In this document: in pieces, positions 58,202 through 64,000 of the stretch | How positions within the stretch are numbered: position 1 is the stretch's first letter | How the letters are laid out: each line of letters begins with the position of its first letter | From: Gadus chalcogrammus | Lineage: Eukaryota > Chordata > Actinopteri > Gadiformes > Gadidae | Direction: 5' to 3' | NCBI RefSeq assembly: GCF_026213295.1 | Contig: NC_079428.1 | Coordinates: 6,364,445-6,428,444, forward strand | Length of the DNA stretch: 64,000 nucleotides | Program-made: the position numbers and the translations under genes | Notes under the pieces: generated by a model | Seen by the model: the letters and a program-made list of their open reading frames with translations, nothing else | Database searches by the model: none | Told to the model about the DNA's origin: nothing

Positions 58202-58262
58202 GTCGTCGTCGTCCCCCCCCCCCCCCCCCCCCACCCCCACCCCCACCCCCACCCCACCCCTT
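58202..58262. repeat. (GTC)n, poly-C and (CCCCCA)n compound repeat
   Basis: A few GTC triplets, a 17-C run, then five CCCCCA-like units. Confidence 0.9.
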
Positions 58263-58380
58263 TCCGGAAAATCATAACAACACGAGGGTGAGAGGGGAGG
58301 GAAGGACTGGGAGAAGCAGGCCGCCAGCGTCCGTATACCATTAGCGTTGCTTTGGGAACGGATCACTTCTCAGTTTGCAC

Positions 58381-58481
<101 letters not shown>

Positions 58482-58930
58482 CACGCGAAGAAACTGAGAC
58501 AGAGAGAGACAGAAGTACAGTAGAAGATTCACGAGGTATACGCAGCCAAAAAAGAAGACGGGAAGCTGGCTGATAAAATAGCATCACACTATGAATACAC
58601 ATTCAATGTGACAATGAGGTGGCGTTTCATCCTTTTGTGTCCGGGCGTGTCTCAGCAGCAGGGAAATCACCAGGCAAACAGACTTAGATCACGGCATGGC
58701 TTTGGACAACACTTGTTTTTACATTCTGAAAACACTTCTGCTGAAGTCCGGTCCGAGTCAGCTCATTTGGTCAGCTCAGACCCATGAAAGAATGTAAAAA
58801 GGAAAAAAAAGAACAGAAAACCCCTTCCCATCGCCAGAGAAGAAGAATCTGCAACTCAGCTGCTATAACAGTCAGTAATTACAGTGGCGCTCTGCTGAAG
58901 TCTGCAAGATGGGAGAGGAGAGGGCCGCGC

Positions 58931-58963
<33 letters not shown>

Positions 58964-59021
58964 AACATGAGGAGGAATGGGAGGATAGAGAGGAGGAAGG
59001 AGGAAAAACACTGAGAGACGG

Positions 59022-59038
59022 AGAGAGAGAGAGAGAGG

Positions 59039-59103
<65 letters not shown>
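59022..59103. repeat. (GA)n microsatellite
   Basis: GA array with two short interruptions; a second GA run lies at 58931-58953. Confidence 0.95.
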
Positions 59104-59108
<5 letters not shown>

Positions 59109-59807
59109 AACACAGCCTTACCTCACTTTGTAAATAGTCTGTGTCTATGTCAAAGTCACACAGAATTAATGCTGACTTCGCAAAGGCACAGCTGTGGAAA
59201 TGTGGAAACTTGACTGGGTTCAAACCACAACTGTCAAGATAAAAAGATAGAAATTGAACTGTTTACACCTTTCATTTTGCAATTGATGTATGTTTAGAGA
59301 TGCAATTGACTGATTCAACTTCAACCCAGAATGAACTCGTCCAACTTGCAAACGAACTTTAACTACCATAGAGTTAGATGACTCCATATGTCCATATGCT
59401 TTATGCTTTTCTACTTAGATTTCTCTTCAGCAAGTGGAAGAGTTGCACATACCGTAATTTATATTGTTTAAAGAAATGTAAATTTAATATTCTTAGCTCC
59501 CTTTGCAAATCACCTTTTTCAGTCTGTGTTTGATTTGCGTGGAGTTAGAACACTTCCAAGGTGGGCATCATAAACTCCTCACACACATGGACCTCACTTA
59601 AACCTCAATCACTGCAACTTTATTTGCCCTCCCCTGCTTTTTCTTGGCCTGATACCAGGAAACTATTTTTTTCTGACCACAGTTGGAGACAAAATGGCAG
59701 CTCTCCTACCAGGGTTTAACTGGAGAAATGCTGCATTCTAGTGGAGGCTAAGAGCCTAAGAAGAACATTGCAAGTTCAATGAGATCGTCGTTGAATGATC
59801 AATGGTT

Positions 59808-59813
59808 TTTATT
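59808..59813 (-). terminator. Candidate poly(A) signal of mrpl52
   Basis: AATAAA on the minus strand about 285 nt after the mrpl52 stop codon. Confidence 0.45.
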
Positions 59814-60095
59814 GAGTGGAAAGTCCTGCTTACATTATATGCCACATATGCAAGATAAATCATTTTACAAAACTAGTGTAAAAGTGTTTCGGCCGTGATA
59901 ACAAAACAAAAATGATGCAAATGCTTTCCAGGAAGACTCGTAATTTTAAAATGACCAGAACTAAAGTACTTAAAGAGATGTTTCATATCACCTGGTGTCC
60001 AGGCAGCCATTGAAAAACCAAGTTAAAAAAGAAACAACATTCTACTGAAAAATAACACAAAAAAAACAGACATAACGTTCTATAACTGAAGTGTT

Positions 60096-62069
60096 TTACG
60101 TTGACTTCTTTAGTAATAGTTGGCCCTTCGGTTTGAGTAGCAGGGACTTTTGGTGCGCCTCCATTCGCTTTGCGTCTTCCTTTTTCTGTTGCCATGCCTC
60201 CATCCCCTTATCTACTTCTCCGCTGAGCATCACCACGCGTCTCTGAGAGAAACAGGGAGGACACAGACCGGTCAAAACAGGGGTCCTATGTGGTGCGGTA
60301 AAAAAAACAGCTGCCGTTGCAGTAATAACAATGTTCAACCAATTCTATAATGGCAAGGCCTTGGCTCTGCTTTATGTCCAGTGTGAAGCGGTTTAAACGA
60401 ATCTGGGGGGTGGGGAGGGCATTATCACAAATAATAATGCTAATGCAATGAGACATAATCAAAACAACAATGTCGAAACAGACCAATGACAGCAAAGAAA
60501 CGGAGAGGTACTCACTGCTAAAGCCTCTCTTTCTTGCTTTCTCCTCAGCTGACCCTTGAGGAGAGGGGCGGGTCTTCCATCTGTGAACCATAAACTCTGT
60601 TAAAAACCTGCCTGAGGTGTCGCCCAGCTAGCAGATGTCCTACCATGACACCTCGGTGAAAAGGATCTACGGGGTTTCGTAGAAGCACGGGGGAAGCTGC
60701 ACTTTGGCGCCCTCTGGTGTATAAACGGTGCACAAGAGCAGACCAAAGCTGCGTTCCAGCACTTTTTCTTTTTACCTGTAGTACTTACGGCGGCTAACCT
60801 TACAGAGTATGTACTGTTTCACACAGTATAGACATTCACACACGGACATACTGTCTTCTGCTGCGCAGAGGATTATGTGGCAGAATAGGCGAAAGGCTTG
60901 CTGGCTTGCATACTGTGAAATCCGACATGATTTAGTTCAACATCCTGGTATTTTGGGCATAATGCATTTTCCATTCTAGGACATACTAAATAGTATGGTA
61001 GTATGGGTATTGGAACGCAGGGAGAGTCTGAACATCCTACGGCAAGATGGTTTCACTCCCTACCTGGTTCGTATTCACTGTAAGTCACATTGGATGAAAG
61101 TGTTGGCAAGTCACAAAGACATTGTAACACTTGTTTGGCGTCCTGGCCTATTATAGACTACATTGACCCTCTGCATCAATCATCGTCCTCCTTATGTGAA
61201 TTAAAGTACATCATAGTTACCTGCATACGACCAATCAGGCAGGTCTGTCAAAGGTCCATATTCTGTACCAGACGGAGCCAATCCATGTCTGTGAAGAACA
61301 TAATTAGCGTAACATTAATTCCTTAATATTGGATCTAAAAAAACAGGATAGAAATAATTAGCATGTCAAAACACAAATCTGCATTCATACATTCATCTGT
61401 ATACAATTTATTCAACGTGATAATTCAATGCATGTATTAAATTACACAGTGCATTATGTGGACGTTTAACACAAGGATAGAAAAAAAAAACTGCTTTAAA
61501 CCAAGTGATCAAAAACTCTCTATACTAAAACTTACTCCGTTCTCCACTTCTTCCCCGCTTGGTTCGTAGATGTTGTACCGAAAGAACGCCTAGAACATCT
61601 CAAAACTGGAAATAAGATCGGTATATCAATCTTGATCAAACAGTGGTTTAAATTGATTGTGTTTATTATCATTTAACGTTAAGTATCGGACCAAAAGCGG
61701 ATATAGGTAGAAGATGCATTTACCATGACCCCCTGCATGAACTATACAAGATTGTCATAATAACACACAGTTGTGTTCAGGAAATGAGTCATATAAATGC
61801 AAAATAAATTAAAAGTTTGAGAGGTAGTAGCATGTTAGCGTTTGCAAATGACAGAAGAAGGTTAGCAGCAGGGACAGCTTTAGCGTTACCGCAATGTTAC
61901 TTATGTGACGAGTGAATGTGTGAATACAACTAAAGGCAGACAGTGGTAAAGTAAACAAATCAAACATTGAATGACATCGAATTATCTCTGTTTCGATCAT
62001 TAATAACCGCAAAATCGGTCGGTAACCTCTCTTACCTGAGCAGCACAACGTCTTGATGGGGGCCGCCAT
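60096..62069 (-). CDS. mrpl52: Mitochondrial ribosomal protein L52, five exons
   Basis: A subunit of the large mitochondrial ribosomal particle. Exons: 62069-62036, 61605-61536, 61288-61221, 60580-60516, 60242-60096; GT-AG and in phase; 127 aa (human 123). The first 30 residues ([20 protein letters not shown]...) are basic and hydroxylated with no acidic residue, as in a mitochondrial presequence. Conserved blocks in order: [65 protein letters not shown] and LLLKPKG near the C-terminus, all matching the human protein closely. The exons are small and the frame was recovered by joining them; the single-exon frames here are misleading. The gene sits beside mmp14 as in human. Confidence 0.95.
60749..61020. 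mobile_element. MITE with CTGCGTTCCA termini in mrpl52 intron
   Basis: Left end CTGCGTTCCAGCAC, right end TATTGGAACGCAG: inverted terminal repeats. The interior has ACATACTAAATAGTATGGTA near the right end. This type is familiar from teleosts (hAT-like). It lies between mrpl52 exons 3 and 4. I could not see a clean target duplication. Confidence 0.65.

Positions 62070-62072
<3 letters not shown>
62061..62072 (-). promoter_or_regulatory. YY1-type element at the mrpl52 start codon
   Basis: The minus strand reads CAAGATGGCGGCC across the initiator ATG. AAnATGGCGGC is the YY1 site typically found at the start of ribosomal and mitochondrial protein genes. Confidence 0.55.

Positions 62073-64000
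<1,928 letters not shown>

Overview
The window is vertebrate nuclear DNA and almost certainly from a teleost fish. Genes are split by many introns, coding exons are GC-rich in AT-richer surroundings, and teleost-type MITEs, a LINE tail and a solo LTR are present. Microsatellites are unusually dense (AC/GT, GA/CT, TA, GGA, poly-C). That density would fit a cod-like (gadiform) fish, but this is inference only.

Layout, left to right. (1) 2-1000, plus strand: the 3' part of a membrane progestin receptor gene, closest to PAQR9. (2) 4783-17537, minus strand: all 20 coding exons of aco1, the cytosolic aconitase / iron regulatory protein 1. The exons join in frame to 893 codons. (3) 19708-26433: a precise head-to-tail tandem duplication. 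Each unit carries an intact four-exon minus-strand gene for a small secreted Tyr/Pro/Gly/Gln-rich protein that I do not recognise. After duplication the two units gained different mobile elements. (4) 27957-36061, minus strand: lrp10, nine coding exons, 823 codons. (5) 38328-52011, plus strand, divergent from lrp10: mmp14 (MT1-MMP), ten exons, 569 codons. (6) 60096-62069, minus strand: mrpl52, five exons, 127 codons, converging on mmp14. The last 1.9 kb shows no gene I can support.

LRP10, MMP14 and MRPL52 are also neighbours on human 14q11.2 (from memory), so this is a conserved vertebrate block, while aco1 and the PAQR gene lie elsewhere in human. No operon-like cooperation is expected. The products act in steroid sensing, iron-responsive RNA binding and aconitase activity, endocytic receptor trafficking, pericellular proteolysis and mitochondrial translation.

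The most interesting items are the duplicated unknown secreted-protein gene, whose breakpoint and insertion history can be read at base level; a perfect 27-bp hairpin in aco1 that has duplicated a 5' splice site; and several long simple repeats placed directly against splice sites of aco1, lrp10 and mmp14. All exon boundaries were deduced by reading frames, GT-AG sites and remembered family sequences, not by transcript evidence.
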